The notes beneath the pieces are model-generated. The model made no database searches. It saw only the letters and a program-made list of their open reading frames with translations, and had not been told where the DNA came from. Shown here in pieces: positions 63,976 through 64,000 of a stretch of 64,000 nt of DNA. Position 1 is the first letter of the stretch; every line of letters begins with the position of its first letter. This DNA comes from an uncultured Endomicrobiia bacterium. GTDB taxonomy: Bacteria; Elusimicrobiota; Endomicrobiia; DTEH01. The translations under genes were made by a program, and so were the position numbers. Where the stretch lies: the NCBI GenBank assembly GCA_937936785.1, contig CALDDQ010000003.1:1-64000 (forward strand), given 5' to 3'.

Positions 63976-64000
63976 ATAATTACTCTCCTTTTTGTGTTAA

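Overview
The window is very A+T-rich (over 70% by eye) and gene-dense. It carries no rRNA, transposase or phage genes. The organism looks like a Gram-negative anaerobe. Several genes encode secreted beta-barrel-type proteins, and the oxygen defence is rubredoxin, ferritin, a rubrerythrin-like protein and thioredoxin reductase. Strict-anaerobe-style molybdenum hydroxylases are present, as are PilZ and GH57 proteins. The gene style would fit a low-GC Elusimicrobiota-like or similar deep-branching lineage, but this is only an inference and no marker here settles it.

Layout. 1-218: end of a CRISPR array (36-nt repeats, 30-nt spacers, type II-like geometry) with no cas genes in view and an anti-repeat-like segment beside it. 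386-8876: epimerase, then a rubredoxin/ferritin/rubrerythrin/TrxB stress operon, a short pyruvate kinase, a P-type Ca2+ ATPase, truB and a secreted protein. 9392-13704: HPS-RraA fusion, MetE-like protein, nitroreductase and an ArsB/SLC13-type transporter. 13786-15961: groESL with promoter and terminator. 15993-28668: housekeeping run nadE, miaB, mutS, PilZ, mutL, miaA, hflX, pgsA, plsY, gpsA, HU, MerR, small export protein. 28682-31182: tRNA-Pro, barrel protein, acylphosphatase, sigma factor, apt and tRNA-Arg.

31195-50618 is a molybdenum island. Three complete three-subunit molybdenum hydroxylases (A and B on +, C on -) sit with a YgfK-type flavo-iron-sulfur oxidoreductase, a MocA-type cytidylyltransferase, an XdhC-type insertion chaperone, a MoaD-like sulfur carrier and a ModABC molybdate importer. 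Between hydroxylase C and modABC lies a broken ModE-like regulator. Its start codon reads ACG and two poly-A runs are each one base too long. This is the most interesting region: a compact AT-rich genome devotes about 19 kb to molybdenum enzymes and appears to have lost, or to translate unusually, the local molybdate regulator.

50791-59219: TPR membrane protein, two outer-membrane-type proteins (one with no signal peptide), a GH57 enzyme, type I dehydroquinate dehydratase and an unknown protein. 59220-63975 (minus strand): a 0.7-kb gene-poor stretch, prfB with the classic programmed +1 frameshift, tRNA-Leu, secG, pgk and gap.

Many genes lack a Shine-Dalgarno sequence, and several have -35/-10 elements placed so that the transcript would start only a few bases before the ATG. 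Leaderless mRNAs may therefore be common here.
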